A stretch of DNA of 64,000 nucleotides. Source: Guyanagaster necrorhizus (lineage: Eukaryota > Basidiomycota > Agaricomycetes > Agaricales > Physalacriaceae). This document shows positions 25,901 through 39,038 of this stretch, one piece after another. The stretch is from the NCBI RefSeq assembly GCF_019112545.1, contig NW_025064891.1:1326269-1390268 (forward strand), written 5' to 3'. Numbering within the stretch: the stretch's first letter is position 1; every line of letters starts with the position of its first letter. Below the pieces are notes generated by a model. The model did not search any database and was not told the DNA's origin. It saw only the letters and a program-made list of their open reading frames with translations. A program made the position numbers and the translations under genes.

Positions 25901-26738
25901 TCTAGGCCCTGTTCCATTGACGTCAGATCAGGCCAAGGTGTGGCTCAGTCGGACGAAGTTCACGCTGCGGCCCGGTCAAAAGACGACGATACTCGCATCT
26001 TTTACTGCACCTTCGGAGCTCGATTCATCCTTGCTGCCGGTGTATAGCGGGTTCATACAGATTTCAAGCGATAGTGAAATCGCTCATGTGTCATATATGG
26101 GCTTGGCAGCATCTCTGAAGGACCAGCAAGTCGTTGACAACACCGATTTCTTATTTGGCGTACCTCTTCCACTCACCTTAGACGCCGATGGAAACGCACA
26201 GACAGGTCCAATCAATTATACTTTTACGAATGGCAATGACTACCCCAGCTTACTTTTCCGGTTTATCATTCAATTTGCTTTCTTGCCGCAATCGTTTACT
26301 GATGAAACTTCAGTTTGGCATTCGGAACGCCTCTCCTCCGAATGGACCTGGTTGAGTCTAACATCGATTTCCAGCCAACTCTCAATGCTCGCACGTCGGA
26401 CCCGGGCCATTTCTTTACATTTCCCCATATGCATAACGGCGGGAGTTTTGCACGTGTGAAGATCGTCGGACCATTGGCCGAATTGGATTTCTTCAGTCGG
26501 AATAACGAGGTATGGCGTACGCTTTCGCGCACTACATTTTGTTGAGCAGCCATCAAAGGATCCTGATAATTTCGGATACAATACGATCGCAATGAAATCG
26601 CCGGTTTTCGCCAACGGTACTGCTATACCTAATGGCTCGTATAAATTTCTTCTACGTGCGCTGAAGGTGACAGGTGATCCAAAAGAGGAAGAGGATTTCG
26701 AGAGCTGGCTGAGCCCAACCATAGGAATTGTAGTTTAG
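22951..26738 (+). CDS. Secreted subtilisin-like serine protease 1 (S8 family with PA domain)
   Basis: Extracellular endopeptidase. An N-terminal signal (HIVFAWCSLASVPLSS) precedes an inhibitor-like propeptide (ANKFIVELDSVADITGKRSG). The catalytic triad is complete once introns are removed: Asp in ILDTGIDYTHP near 23770-23830 (split by an intron), His in CEGHGTHVAGIIGADP near 24060-24150, and Ser in GTSMATPFVAG near 25410-25440. The oxyanion Asn is in VTIAAGND. A protease-associated insert is recognisable by RRGTCPFTQKLANIAAKGA near 24845-24950. A C-terminal fibronectin-III-like region follows (VYSGFIQISSDSEIAHVSY). About 18 short introns keep one frame to the TAG at 26736-26738. The layout resembles minor extracellular (Vpr-like) proteases. 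It is the first of a tandem pair. Confidence 0.93.
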
Positions 26739-27226
26739 TGTCCTGTTTCTCGTTCGTCTTTCTGCCCTCAAATGATACGACGTCTTATTTTGCCGATAAT
26801 AGTGCCGTCTCACGCGTACGATGTCAGGTTCGCATGAAGATAAGTTAAATCCGTCTTGGATCCATGTTGATAGTTTCCAGGCAGATTGAAACTGCATGCT
26901 TGGCATTTCCCAATAGTTCAGTCGTTGTTTTTGAATAACTGCCGGCTTATCATAGGTTCATACGTGGGAAGACCTGGTTGGTATGTTCCTTTCTGTAAGG
27001 TACAATGATTGATAACCATGAGCTTTACAGGATGCCCACATGCAAGGAGTTCTACCGTTATCAAGGATCAGAAAAACTTTTTACTGTTTCTTCTTTCTTG
27101 GTATATGAATCAATGTCGGTCGCTACACTTTACAATTCTGGCGCATGATCACGGTTATCACTGCTCTCGATATATAAATTCCATCTTCGATGAAGATGCA
27201 CTTGACCACTAGGTTCATTCACAGTT
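26739..27226. other. Intergenic region between the two proteases
   Basis: About 490 bp holding the 3' flank of protease 1 and the promoter of protease 2. Apart from the TATA box near 27171 I see nothing specific. Confidence 0.5.
27171..27178 (+). promoter_or_regulatory. TATA box of protease gene 2
   Basis: TATATAAA about 50-56 bp upstream of the ATG at 27227, comparable to the element before protease gene 1. Confidence 0.6.
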
Positions 27227-30200
27227 ATGATGGCCTCAAGGCCCCTCATTGCTGCCATTTTGGCCTTGTACACGAGCTCCATCGATGCCCAAGTGGCTTC
27301 TCTTTCCGGCATTTCCAAAACCACCACTTTGCTTACGCAAACCAATAGGTTCATCATCGAGGTAGACGATGCTTCGAAAATTCCCACCAAACGATCGTTG
27401 GAAAGAGCTTCCGTACGCGTATTGCTTTTCATTGGGCATGTAACCTTCATCTGTGTTGTTTAGCCTCATGAAATATTGTACACCTATCTCGAGGAACGGG
27501 ATGTCAGCTATGAAGTCGACGTGGAGTATGATACAGCAGATATATTCGTCGGGGCAGCGGTGACGCTTGCAGCGAGCGCGCTTCTTGAATGTCCAACACT
27601 GATAAAACTAATACAACACATTCTAGGATACTCAGGTATGTTCCGAAATCACGGAATGACGACGCGACGTACCAGAACTGAGTGCCAATTTCAGGACGCA
27701 GCTGAACTTGGTGACACCGAAGGCATCAAAGCAATTCGGCCTGTCCGCGTATATCCCCCTCCAACGTTAGTCTTTGTTTATCTTCGCCATTTTCAAGCTT
27801 ATACACATCCTTACTGAGCTAGGCTTCCGTGGTGGGATGTCGTGGCAGAAGACGACACGCCGGACATCCAAACCACCCACGTACTAAGAGTAAGGCATTC
27901 TCAACATTTTCGTTTTCCATCTGACGCCAAGATGTTGAAGGGAGTGGACAAGGTCCATGCCGAGGGTAATTTCGGCGCAGGAATCCTAGTTGGAATGTAA
28001 GCACGGATCTCCCACGATTTCCCGCATTTTCCCGAATCCTTGCAGAATAGATACTGGTACTATTCCGATCCATCGACCTGGCGGATTTTGATATCGGAAC
28101 TTAGGTGTTGACTACACCCATCCCGCTCTTGGAGGTGGGTTTGGTCCGAGTTACAAAGTTGTCGGTGGCTATGATTTCGTGGGTGATAATTACACTGGTA
28201 TGTATCCTAGCCCTGTCCGGAACGGACTTTCAGTCAGCGACTTACAGGTTTCAATGACCCTGTCCCGGATGACGATCCACTGGACCAATGTGAAGGTCAC
28301 GGAACACACGTTGCTGTAAGTTCGAGAACCGAGACAACCATTTACGATTCAATGTTCAATCATTGACTCACAGGGCATACTTGGGGCTGATCCAGATAAC
28401 CCCTATAATATCAGTGGTGTTGCATATCAGGCGTCTATTAATGCCTATAGAGTCTTTGGCTGTGAAGGTTCGGTGGGAGATGATGGCAAGTTTTTTTCTG
28501 TACATGATGGATGATACTTTTGACTCGTCATTCTAGTGCTTGTCGATGCTCTTCTTCGGGGATACGAGGATGGCAATGACATTCTCACCTTGTCGCTAGG
28601 TGGTACTGACGGCTGGACAGAGGGCACGAGTTCCGTTGTTTCCAGCAGAATCGCTGCGACCGGAAAGGTTGTCACTATTGCCGCCGGTAATTCGGTACGT
28701 TAGACCAATTACAGCGACAACAAGAATCTCATTATTGCATAGGGTGATTCTGGTGGCTGGTTTACTTCTGGCCCTGGAAATGGTATCAATGTCATTTCCA
28801 TTGCAAGTTTAGACAAGTGGGATATTCCGCAGCTTATCCATGAAGGTGATGTCTAATCTTTCCTATAGTACTGCCGTCCCACTGCAGAATGCCACCGTTG
28901 GCGGTGTCGAGCACGACCCAATCACGTACTATCAGACGACCCCATTGCCTGTCCTTGAAACTCGATTGATCTGCGTTACCTCAAATGATATGACAATCCC
29001 AGACGATGCCTGTGATGCACTTCCAGATGATACGCCTGATCTTTCACCATACGTGGTTATACTGCGTCGTGGTACTTGTACTTTTGTATACATTCTGCAT
29101 TCATAGATTCAACCATCACATGTCATTCTGACCATACTTCAAACAGGTCACCAAATTGGCCAATATTGCCGATAAGGGCGCAACAGTAGCTCTGATCTAC
29201 GAGTCAGTTATATTACTATGATCTATATGCCATATCACTGAGAATTTTTTGCTCTCTCAGTAATGGCAACGGATTTGGTGCTATTGCAGTCGGCGATTAC
29301 AATGTTTCACTCATCCAATCAGCTGACGGGGAATTTGTATGGGCCCAATTTTTGAGCAATTGTAGCTCTGCTAACAACAAGTCCAATGCAGCTGGTCGAG
29401 GCATACGCGACTGGTGCCACAGTGACAATTACGTTCCCTCAAACTGGAGCATCTTACGACTACCCGGATCCCGATGGCGGGTTAATCTCTACGTTCACCA
29501 GGTTCGCGCACTTCCTGACTTTCTGCACATGGGTATTCACGATCCTATAGCTATGGTCCTTCCAACGACTTCTACTTCAAGCCAGCAGTTGCCGCCCCTG
29601 GTGGTAATATTCTATCGACTTTGCCTTTCGATTCTTATGGCCTTCTGTCGGGGACCTCGATGGCTACACCTTTTGTTGCAGGATGTGCTGCTCTTCTCTT
29701 CTCCGCCAGGGGGACAAGTTCTGAAATTGGACTGTCGGCTAGAAGTCTCTTCGAATCTACTGCAAAGGCAATTTCTTCTAGCCATACAGACGGAGATCCG
29801 TATCAGACCGTGACACAGCAAGGAGCTGGATTGATAAATGTGTATGATGCGATACATTTCGCGACAACACTCAACCCGGGAGAACTAATCCTGAATGACA
29901 CGACCCACTTCCAAGGCAGGTGAGTATAGGATATAAACAATGTTAAAAGTATTGACTGATCCATCTTACAACAGCCAGACTTTGACCGTCACGAACACGG
30001 GATCGACTTCCAAAGATTACAACATAACCAACGTTCCCGCTGGAACAGCAGTCACCGTTACTGAGGTAGATCCAGTTTGTAGCCGCTGAAAAACCTCTAC
30101 TGACAATCGGAAAACGAAGGGATCCATCCTTGTCGCTGACGGACCTGTTCCATTGTCCACCGATTATGCAACTGAAAGCTTCAGTCAAGAAAGCTTCACG

Positions 30201-30943
30201 CTTCAACCCCAAGAGTCCATTGATATCACTGTGACAATTACGCCTCCCGACGGCGTTGATGCATCTACATTCCCAGTTTACAGTGGCTTCATTCAGGTGA
30301 TCAGCGGTAGTGAAATTGTTCATGCTACATACCTTGGTCTTGCTGCGTCGCTGTACGACAAACAAGTTATCGATGATACAGACTACTACTTTGGCGTAGA
30401 CTTGCCAGTCATTTTGGACGCTGATGGGTTTGTGCAAACTGACCCGACGAACTACACGTTTTCCAATTCCGATTATCCATCGCTGCTGTTCAGGGAAACA
30501 CCCAAATGCCTTGAAAATCATCTAAACTGCTGACCCGAACGCAGACTTGCTTTCGGTTCCCCCGTTGTTAGCATCGACCTTGTGACCGTTGACACGACGT
30601 TGGAACGTCGTGATAAACCGACTTTGACATTCATCGAAGGTAGTGTGGCGGCATCGGCGGCCTGGGATGTAGTCGGATCTGTCGCTGAGCTGGATTATTA
30701 TCCTCGCAATGATGACTCGGTAATGAAGCAACCTCATTTGTCAAGTGATTTATCTGACAACTCTCGAAACAGGATAATCCCTACTACCTGCTGGACCTTA
30801 CCACCCCAACATTCGCCGACGGTACTACAATTCCCAATGGAAGTTACAAATTATTTCTGCGCGCGCTCAAGGTCACAGGAGATCCTTCAGAAGATAGCGA
30901 CTATGAAAGTTGGTTAAGTCCCATAATTGGAGTTGTTGCATAA
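27227..30943 (+). CDS. Secreted subtilisin-like serine protease 2 (S8 family with PA domain)
   Basis: Tandem paralogue of the gene at 22951, same orientation and domain order. The start MMASRPLIAAILALYTSSIDA is a signal peptide (a second ATG directly follows the first). The propeptide (TNRFIIEVDDASKIPTKRS) is followed by Asp in IDTGVDYTHP near 28050-28120, His in CEGHGTHVAGILGADPDN near 28295-28390 and Ser in GTSMATPFVAG near 29655. The PA segment has RRGTCTFVTKLANIADKGA, and the C-terminal part VYSGFIQVISGSEIVHATY. The TAA is at 30941-30943. Many introns fall at the same places as in protease 1; one differs, since the exon encoding CEGHGTHVA is continuous here but interrupted there. It is expected to act outside the cell in nutrition or substrate penetration; the specificity is unknown. 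Confidence 0.93.
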
Positions 30944-30998
30944 ATAGGTGGAAATGTAGTTAGTGCTATTTCTTAGGAAATTTGGAACGATGATTATA

Positions 30999-31598
30999 TT
31001 ATACCTTGTCCTCCGAATCTAGTGTCCACGAGTTCTCCTTGATCAGCTTCTCTCGCTCAAGCAGATATTTACCTAAAATTACACTATATATCAGGTTTAC
31101 GACAGGTAAACGCGCCTAACTCACCTTCCTTGTACTTCTGAGAGTAATCGGATGCTTTGTGATAGTACCAACCAAGCCTATCATTGCAGCCCAGGCAGTG
31201 TACGTCAGCAACGGTATGTACGCCAGTCCTGCAACGCAACTCTCCAATAAGACATATAAAATTACTACAGAACATTTGAATCACAGAAGTGGCCGTTCTT
31301 CCTTCTTTCCGAGCTTCACGTTCGTCGCCGAGTACATCAGACTATTTCTCAGAGATAGAGATCAGTTACAGTCGCTACAGGAAATGCAGACTGACTATCC
31401 TCGTCCATCACGTCCAGAGAAAGACTTGCTAATAAGTTCATCCTGAAGAGCCTAATATCGCAGTTAGACGTATGATACGTGCTCTATATCAAGGCAACGG
31501 ACTATGACAGCAGAACACTTCGCGCAGGAGTACGTGGGGTGCCCATCGTATGTTTGAATTACTTGAGTTTTAGTATCTGAATTTATTGTCGAAGACAT
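30999..31598 (-). CDS. Yippee-family zinc-binding protein (Moh1-like)
   Basis: Small, highly conserved eukaryotic protein of about 125 residues with one zinc site made of two CxxC pairs. It is easy to miss because four or five introns split it into short exons. The start at 31598 gives a leader of about 20 residues, then PTYSCAKCSA (first CxxC), ALQDELISKSFSGRDGRGYL, MYSATNVKLGKKEERPLL, and TGVHTVADVHCLGCNDRLGW (second CxxC). It continues YYHKASDYSQKYKEG and ends in KYLLEREKLIKENSWTLDSE, with TAA at 30999-31001. All junctions are GT-AG and restore the Yippee consensus. The family has roles in cell growth, and Moh1 in stationary-phase survival. Its stop is 55 bp from that of protease 2, and its start is 157 bp from that of VPS53. 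Confidence 0.9.
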
Positions 31599-31755
31599 AT
31601 GGATACATCCAAAAAGCACCAAAGAACGGTGGAGAGTGGTCGTTTGAATCAGGGCCCCAAAGTAACGAAGCGGTGGTGACTAAAAGAGGAATGTTTGGCT
31701 ACAGCCTTTATTTGCAACTTTAGTCTTAACTTTCTCTCTCCTATGCTCAGCGCCG
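31599..31755. promoter_or_regulatory. Shared divergent promoter region, Yippee / VPS53
   Basis: Only 157 bp separate the two start codons, which point away from each other. Both promoters and both 5' UTRs must lie here or overlap. No TATA box is evident, as is usual for housekeeping genes. Confidence 0.6.
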
Positions 31756-34700
31756 ATGAGCTCCAGCGAAAGCCTGCCAGAGAATGCTGATAAGGCCGAG
31801 AAAATAATAAATGGGAATTCTTCAATTACTGTGGACTTAGGGAATGTCTTCAATCTCGTGGACATCTTGAACAGACATTTTCCTAATGGTAAGCTCAAGT
31901 TCAATAACACCAATAACATGCTGAAGACATCCAATAGAGGCGTCTTTGGCAGAGACAGATGCACTGCAATGTAGAATTTATGATGACCAGCGAGAACTAC
32001 AGAAAGAAATCAATGCATTGCAGGCGCAATTGAAGAAAAGCCAGGATTCCAATAAGATGCAGCTCATTCAAGAGCTCATTTCGGTTAGCCTTGGTTTGGA
32101 TATTTTAATTCATTTCTTGACAGAATTTCAGGAACTTCTGGGTCAAATATCTCGTATACGCGAAAAGGCCACGGAATCAGAGGCCGTCGTCCGCAATATT
32201 ACCAAGGATATCCAGGTCCTAGATTTGGCGAAGAAGAATTTGATCCTTAGTATGACTACTCTGAAGAGGTTACAAATGCTTGGTGCGTTACTAACCTCTT
32301 GATAGTGATCTCGTACATTTGACACGTTGTAGTGAATGCTTTGACGCAGCTGGAGGATCTTGTAAAGGAGAGAAAGTATAGTGCAATGGCGCAAACGCTT
32401 TCTGTACGGTCATATTCTCGTTTCCGATGACATGCTGAGAACCGATAAACACAGGCCGTGAAAGAGATCGCGGCAGCTTTCAAACCTATGATTTCCGTCC
32501 CACGCGTATCGCAAGTCTGGCGCCAGATACAACAGGTGCAAGGAGCCATTCGGACAATTATCGAGGCGGACTTCGATAAATTGTACGTCCAACCACTGAC
32601 ATTTCCGTTTGGCCCTAATGCCTTGGTATTAGCTATTTAGAAGATCCAAACAAGCAACTCAAAGCCTCGACAATTGCGGATGCTTGTCTAGTAGTGGACG
32701 CTCTAGGCAGTGACGTGCGATCAACCCTCATTGACAGATACGTGTCCATAGAGCTCAAAGAGTATCGGCAAATTTTCCGAACCACCGATGAAGCTGGCCA
32801 GCTGGACAATATTTCGAGACGCTTCTCATGGTTCCATCGACTACTCCACTCCCACGAGTTGCACCAGGGAAGAATATTTCCAGGCGAATGGAGAGTTGGC
32901 TGGCGGTTACTGTGTAAATTTGTTGAGATAACTCGGTGAGTACGCACCACGCTTCAAGCATTCGCTCACGGACCCTTCTTCATAGAGAACACTTTTCCGT
33001 TCTACTATCAAAAGCAGGAGCATCTCTCAATGTCAAAACTCTTCTCGACAATTTGCAGCTCACTGCAGACTTTGAGGTATCAATATCCAAGAAGTGGGCA
33101 ACCCCAGTGCGTAATCTTGAGACGCGTCTTTAATGCTTGTTCATCTGATTCTAATAGTTTACTGACCTTCTGTCTGTGAGCGATCTACCTGCAGGATCTA
33201 TCAAACCCATCACCACTGCTTTTGAGCCGCACATGGGCGTTTTCGTTGATGCTCAGGACAAGTGAGCCCTTTCGGTGTCTTCGCACCTTTCTTTAACAAC
33301 ATCTTTCAAGGGCACTAGCAGATATGTTAGCTCCCCACAGGAAAGGCAAAACTACCAACTCTCAGACTCGTGGTTCTTTGGAAGCGATTTCTACACTGAC
33401 TGATGCCGACGATGCCAGTTCACCTTTGGCAGTTCTTCCGTCGTCAACAGAGTTGTTCTATTTCTATGGTCAAAGCTTAGAACAGTGTGCAAAGCTATCA
33501 ACGAGGCAACCTCTTTTCGATCTCTGTTCGTTACACAAGAAATGGTTGAAAATCTATGCAGGTGTGTCATGTCAATCTTTGTTTCAGAGATAATTGTAAC
33601 GTGGCCTATAGAGGATGTCTTAATTGCCAGTCTTAAGAGGTGGATTCCTTCCTTTATTGACGTGTCAAATCATCATCTCACATTTATTTGCCCTAGACCT
33701 CTGACCACTTCTCAGGGTCGGAGATCCATGGAGCATCGCTATGATGCCAATGCCATGCATCAGGCATCACTGGTGATCAACACCGCAGACTACTGCCAAG
33801 CAACCGCACTTGAAGTACTGTTTTCCGCCTCGTTTACGACGCGTGATTCTGACATCAGCCCGCAAGCTAGAGCAAAAGATCCGAGAGAAGATTAATGTCG
33901 AGTTTAGGGACAGAGTGTCTCTGCAGCGAGAATGTGATCTGTTCGTCGGGTACGCGGTCTTCCAACAACCATGCATCCTTATGGTCAATGACGATGACAC
34001 TTCAGTGCTGTCTCTTCCGCCATCTCCGTCCAGCTCCGGGAACTCGAAGTTGCTTGTGATCCTGCCTTTATGACTATGCTGCGGACATCATGGTCGTCGT
34101 TAGCTCAAGTTGTTGGTCCCTCGATCTATACTTCTGATCTGATTAGAGCGGCGGAAAAAGTCATCGAAGCGGTCAAACCGCAGATAGAGCAGAAGAAATA
34201 TTTGAGGAATCTCTTTGATAAGGCTTACAAGTGTGTCAAAATATACTTATCGTTCTGTCGGCATTTCATCTTCCATCCAGCCTTATCCTCACGAAGTTCA
34301 CGACTTCTCTAGTCAAGAGTAGGCCACTGGGAGAGATCGGAGCGGAACAGGTATGTCCTTTACCAGCTAACTGCACTCATACAGTAACTCTGGCCCCCCT
34401 CTGGACAGCTGTTGATAGACCTTCAAACAATCAAGGCTTATTTATCCAAGATGCCTGGAGATACCTTGACAACGACGACGTACACTTCAAATACTGCTTC
34501 CTTAATTATCTCTCTGATGTGTATCGTTCAGGTACACTCGTGGACTTTCCAAGATTACCTCAAGGCTGGAGTCTCTATTAAAGGTTATCGTCACACCTGT
34601 TGTTAGTGATTGTTTTCCTACCAACAATAATTGTTTTTTGACCAGCCTGATTGTCTAGGATCCTCCTGAAGGGTTCATACTTAATTATACCCTCTTAATC

Positions 34701-35127
34701 GGTGATGCTTCATTTTCCAATTTCCAGAAAGTAAGGGATTTCAACAACTGACTCACTTTGTATGTTGAACCAAGGCGTCTAGATCTTAGACCTCAAAGGT
34801 ACCCCGAAGTTCGAGCAAAACAATCTACTGGATCTATTCGTGACCATAACGAGTACAAAGAATGATCTCGATAGCACGTCGTTTTTGACGTCTTTGGATA
34901 TGGAGCCCAACTCCGCGCAGATTGTCGGAGGTTTGATCAGTCCTGTGATCATCACCCCAGCCAGTGAGGGAATCTTTTCCGGATTAACGTCGCCGCCAAT
35001 CAGTGGGCCGCCAACTGGGTCCAGTCTTGGCGATGGCGCTAATCGTCCCGGAGAACGTCGGGAAGTTTTCTCAGACTTCAGACGATTCGTTAGCTTTGGA
35101 CTACGCAGGGACACTCAGGCACCATAA
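31756..35127 (+). CDS. VPS53: Vacuolar protein sorting 53, GARP complex subunit
   Basis: Component of the GARP tethering complex (Vps51-54), which captures endosome-derived vesicles at the trans-Golgi network. The N-terminal exons give FNLVDILNRHFPN and EASLAETDA, then a long coiled coil that includes IREKATESEAVVRNITKDIQ and VLDLAKKNLILSMTTLKRLQ, matching the Vps53 N-terminal domain (AEQSE.MV.EITRDIKQLD in other species). Later blocks include FYFYGQSLEQCAKLSTRQPL, TADYCQATALELEQKIREKI and the C-terminal LDLKGTPKFEQNNLLDLFV. At least 14 short introns are needed. The stop is TAA at 35125-35127. The last 70 residues are a Pro/Ser/Gly-rich extension. No lesion was found. Convergent with the membrane-protein gene ending at 35426. 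Confidence 0.93.
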
Positions 35128-35425
35128 TAGTAGGAAATCATATGTAACTTATCCTCATAACTCGGAATGGATGCACCAATTGAACTAGCAGTGAATACTG
35201 TATAGACCTTTGACACCACGTGAGTAAATCTGGCGTATAGTACACAAAAGAGATGAAGAAAGAAAGGAATGTGGAGGAACGACCTTCCATGAATATATAG
35301 ATTCGACAAATAAAGCGAGCATTGTCCCAACGCAATGTCCTGAAAGGAAAGAGGAAAATCGTTGAAAACATAATCTTATTCATATCTGGTATCGTGTGTC
35401 GTTATGACGAAATGTTCATGCTCAT

Positions 35426-38385
35426 CTACGTTCTGTCGGTCTCGGTCCCATGACCGGGAAGGGGTGGGTGTCGCGGAAGCAATGACATATTCATTGGAAG
35501 AGCAGGCAGCGAAACGTTAGAGCGAGGCCTACGTTCTCCTGCGTCGTCCGAGACGCTCTGTCTGAAATGCAACTCTGATACAGAGAGAGGGACACTATCC
35601 GTGGGCGAAAGAGGCGCAAGCTCAGACAACGGATGCGAGTGAACGCGTGCAGTCGATTGCTGGTCGTCAGGGACATTAGGCCGGGGAAGTGGTGAAGATA
35701 GTCGATGTCCAGTAGGATGATGGGAAGATGCGGGTAATGATACTGGGAAGGGAAACATTGTACTTGAAGGGGATGACGGCGCAGCAGACTCGCGAGCGTG
35801 GCCGTGAGAACTTGGTGCAGTAGTGCTGCTCCAACGAGATGTAGGCTGTCTCTCGGAGGAAATGCGGTGGGACGAAGCAAGTGTTTCGTTGTCGTTGGAA
35901 TGAGTACGTATCGAGGCGTCCGACGAGCCACTCAGATCAAGGAATGAAGTGACCCTAGAAGGTGGAGCCATGGGGTGTATGGGTGTAAGTCGGAAGGCTG
36001 GGCGGCTAGATGGAGCAGGGTCGTCTTGAGACGCGTTGTCGACGGTCATCCTCCGACTATCAGGGTAGTCACTCTCGCTTGTCTCGTTGGTAGATGCAGC
36101 TTCGCTTTCCTCGAACCTGACGCGAGACGCGCCTGAGGCACGATGACTTGACCTCTCTCCATGTCCGACTGCACTTGCCACGCCGCTAGGGAGGCGTCTT
36201 TTACGCGGTTTCACCGGCACTTGCTCGGAGTCGTGGAATTCGATTCGGAATGGGCTACTCTCCCGAACATTCAATAGACTCGGTCTGGTCTCTAGCCGGC
36301 CACGAATGTAGTCCACGGGCTCACTGGTACTCGCGAGCGGCTGCTGTTCTTCGTGGGCCGGGCGCGTCTGGAGAGGAAAGACCTCGCTTGATCGCGGACT
36401 GCGGTGCCTCAAGGCTGTTCGAGAGGTCGAGGGGCCCAACACGGTAGCCGCATCATCGAGATAATCTTTGACACTACCACGGTCGTCAGAAAGAGGACGG
36501 GGGGGCTGGGGTAGAGGACGAAGTCTTGTCGGACGTGGAAGTGCTTCCGCTTCATATTGCAGCAACGGTCTTTGACTCGATGTCCGAATGTGTGACTTGG
36601 GTCGAGGGACAGGCAGACGGTCACGAGAGCGGGACGACGCATTCGATGATTTTCGCGAAGCGAAGGAAGCCGAAGAGAGCGAAGCGAGATAGGAAAGGGC
36701 TGAGTTTGAGCGGGACCGTTGACGGGCTGCGTTCCCACTGTCGGAGCCTTGACGAGAAGCGGAGCGTGATCTACTTAGTATTGGGGGAAGGGGAAGATCA
36801 ATCGTAAAGCTAGGTGATGACTTCTCCTTGTCGGTCTTTCCAAACCACCTGCTTTTTCCCTTGTTATTCCTCTGCGCCATGGAGGTAGGCTCAGGTGACC
36901 TTGCGGTGTGCTGAGGGTTGCTAGGGCTTTCGATGTTATCTACATCACCGTCCTCTTTGACCGAGTCCGAGTGCCGAAATACAATGTCGATGCCCAGACC
37001 GTCAGTGCCTTCAATATCCCGTTTCCACCGGTTTAAACCAGACCAGTCGCTATCTCTGCGGCGTTCTCGGGAGTGCGTCTTCGGTAAAGGTGCGATATCA
37101 AGGACAACCCCAGCTTCAGATTCCTTCTTCCATTGTTCATCTTTGTGCTGTCTCTGATGTTGGTGCTTTCTACGCCTTTTTGGTCGATAAACAAACAGAA
37201 AGAAGAATAGGGCGGCTAATAAAATGAAAGCGAGGATTCCGCCCAATGCGAGTGCTGCAATTGTGCCTGATGGATAACCCGATGCTCTGGATTCGCCTGT
37301 AAAAGTCGCGGAAGCAGTTGGACTAAAAATATTGGAAGCTAGCGTTTAATATGCGCCACGCGTTACAACTATATGGATCAACTTACTTGGGGTCTACTGT
37401 GGAGAAAGAACGAAGGCCTCCCACGGGAAGAATCAGTGACGAACCATCTTCATTTGAGATTTCGAAGTTGTGGACGAGATCCGGGTCTAAGCCGGTGGCG
37501 TAAAATAGTAAAGAACCATCCTGAGTAAACGACGATTTCGCTGAAAGAAATGTCTGAATATCATCCACTGTAACAGAATAATTTCCCGCCGTTGGTGATG
37601 TCGTTCCCAGTACAAGAAAGGATGTACCTGGGACAAAATAAATTATAGTATATCATGAAACGCAGAGACTAACCGAAAAACGAGACTTGAGCGGTGTCGC
37701 CGGCTTTGTTTGACTCCCGAAACGCTTGTCCCAGCCCATTGTCGTACGACCATTCCCCATTAAAGTTAATCCTGCTGTCCGTTATGGTTTGCAATGTAAA
37801 ATTTAAGCTGCTAAACGGTCAATTCGTGGCGCGAAATGAAACGGCGACATTAGGACTCACCTGCTAGATGCGTTAGTTGGGGGAGTTACTGTAATTACAG
37901 CTTTATCGAAGACGAGGAATCCGGTCGGGTCAGAATCTGATTCGGTCGCGATTTGCGCAGTTAATGTAATATTGTGGCTTTGGCTGGATAGGCCAGTGAT
38001 ATTGGCGAGAAGCGTGTCAGACCGTTCCAGTGAAGAAACATCGATTGTCGTCTCGTCCAGAGTAATGGTGTAGGAAGCATTTGTAACATTTCCGTCTAAC
38101 TCAATGCCAGTTCCTAGTGGCGCGCGGATTGATGAGCACGTTATTCCCACAGAATGAACGTTAACCCTCACCATGCCATTGTATAGAAAGCGATGCACCG
38201 TTCAGCGATGATATGTGCTGACTAGTTCCCTCGCCCGTCTCTCCCAGAGAAGTCAAAAAACCGGATCCTGTATAATAAGGGTTCCAGCCCGCTGTGAGAT
38301 TTGGGGCGGAAAAGGTGTCGCGAAATGGATAATAGGATATCGCAGGTGAGGTATCGTCTACCTCGAATTCCAGGGTTTCTGCCAT
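35426..38385 (-). CDS. Single-pass membrane protein with Ig/jelly-roll-like ectodomain and Ser-rich cytosolic tail
   Basis: Basidiomycete-type receptor-like or wall-sensor-like protein of unknown function. The start at 38385 (MAETLEFEVDDTSPAISYYP) begins a beta-rich extracellular part of the kind that opens with a VDDTSP motif. It has several potential N-glycosylation sites (NVTNAS, NITLTA). Short introns lie near 38130, 37840, 37650 and 37350. One transmembrane helix is near 37210-37250 (LGGILAFILLAALFFFLFVY), immediately followed by a basic stop-transfer stretch (RPKRRRKHQHQRQ). The large last exon (37246-35426) is a roughly 580-residue, Ser/Pro/Arg-rich, probably disordered cytosolic region with many possible phosphorylation sites. 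No classical signal peptide is seen at this start. It resembles the SKG6/MID2-like architecture only in layout. Confidence 0.75.
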
Positions 38386-39038
38386 CGACTCATGGGAGGA
38401 AATTCGAGGATGTTACAACCGAGATATGGATGGGAAGACCGTGAGCATTGAGCGAAGTCCGGGATAAGTAAGGACCGAGTTCCTGGAGATAAATCAACCA
38501 GAAGGGGAATTCAAGGAATCCAAGTAGAAAATGGCGACGATGGGGAGGACAAACGACGGATGACCCTGTATAATGAGGGAACTCGTCCGTGACAGTCAAG
38601 ATCCAAACGGGCCGCAAGTTTTACCATGCGTAAGTAGTAATCGTTTGCAATTAAGTCGGCCTTGGTGCCAGTCTGCCCCGCGACCATATCACCATCTCGA
38701 CCGCCAAGAGAGCACCCGGAGCCGATCTTGCCTCATCTTATCTGCTTGTCAGCCAATCAGCATCCAGGACACCGATCGCAAGGGGGGGTGCTGACCCCTC
38801 CAAAGATACAAAATTGGTCAGCACCGGCACGTTAAAATATTCCGTGTGGAGTTCCCTAGTGACAGTTGCTAACATTCACCCAGCCCGACGGGCACATTCA
38901 TCCTCACACTGCAAGCGACCTCTTCATATGACTCGGATTCCCGTCCCTTTTTACTTGTTTCATCATATTTTGCCACGATCTGATCCACAGGACGCTTAGT
39001 CTTCGATTCTGAAACACTTGGATTTCCTCTTGATCAGC
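38386..39038. other. Divergent intergenic region
   Basis: About 650 bp between two divergent starts (38385 on - and 39039 on +). It must hold both promoters. Small ORFs here look like noise and I recognise no specific element. Confidence 0.5.
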
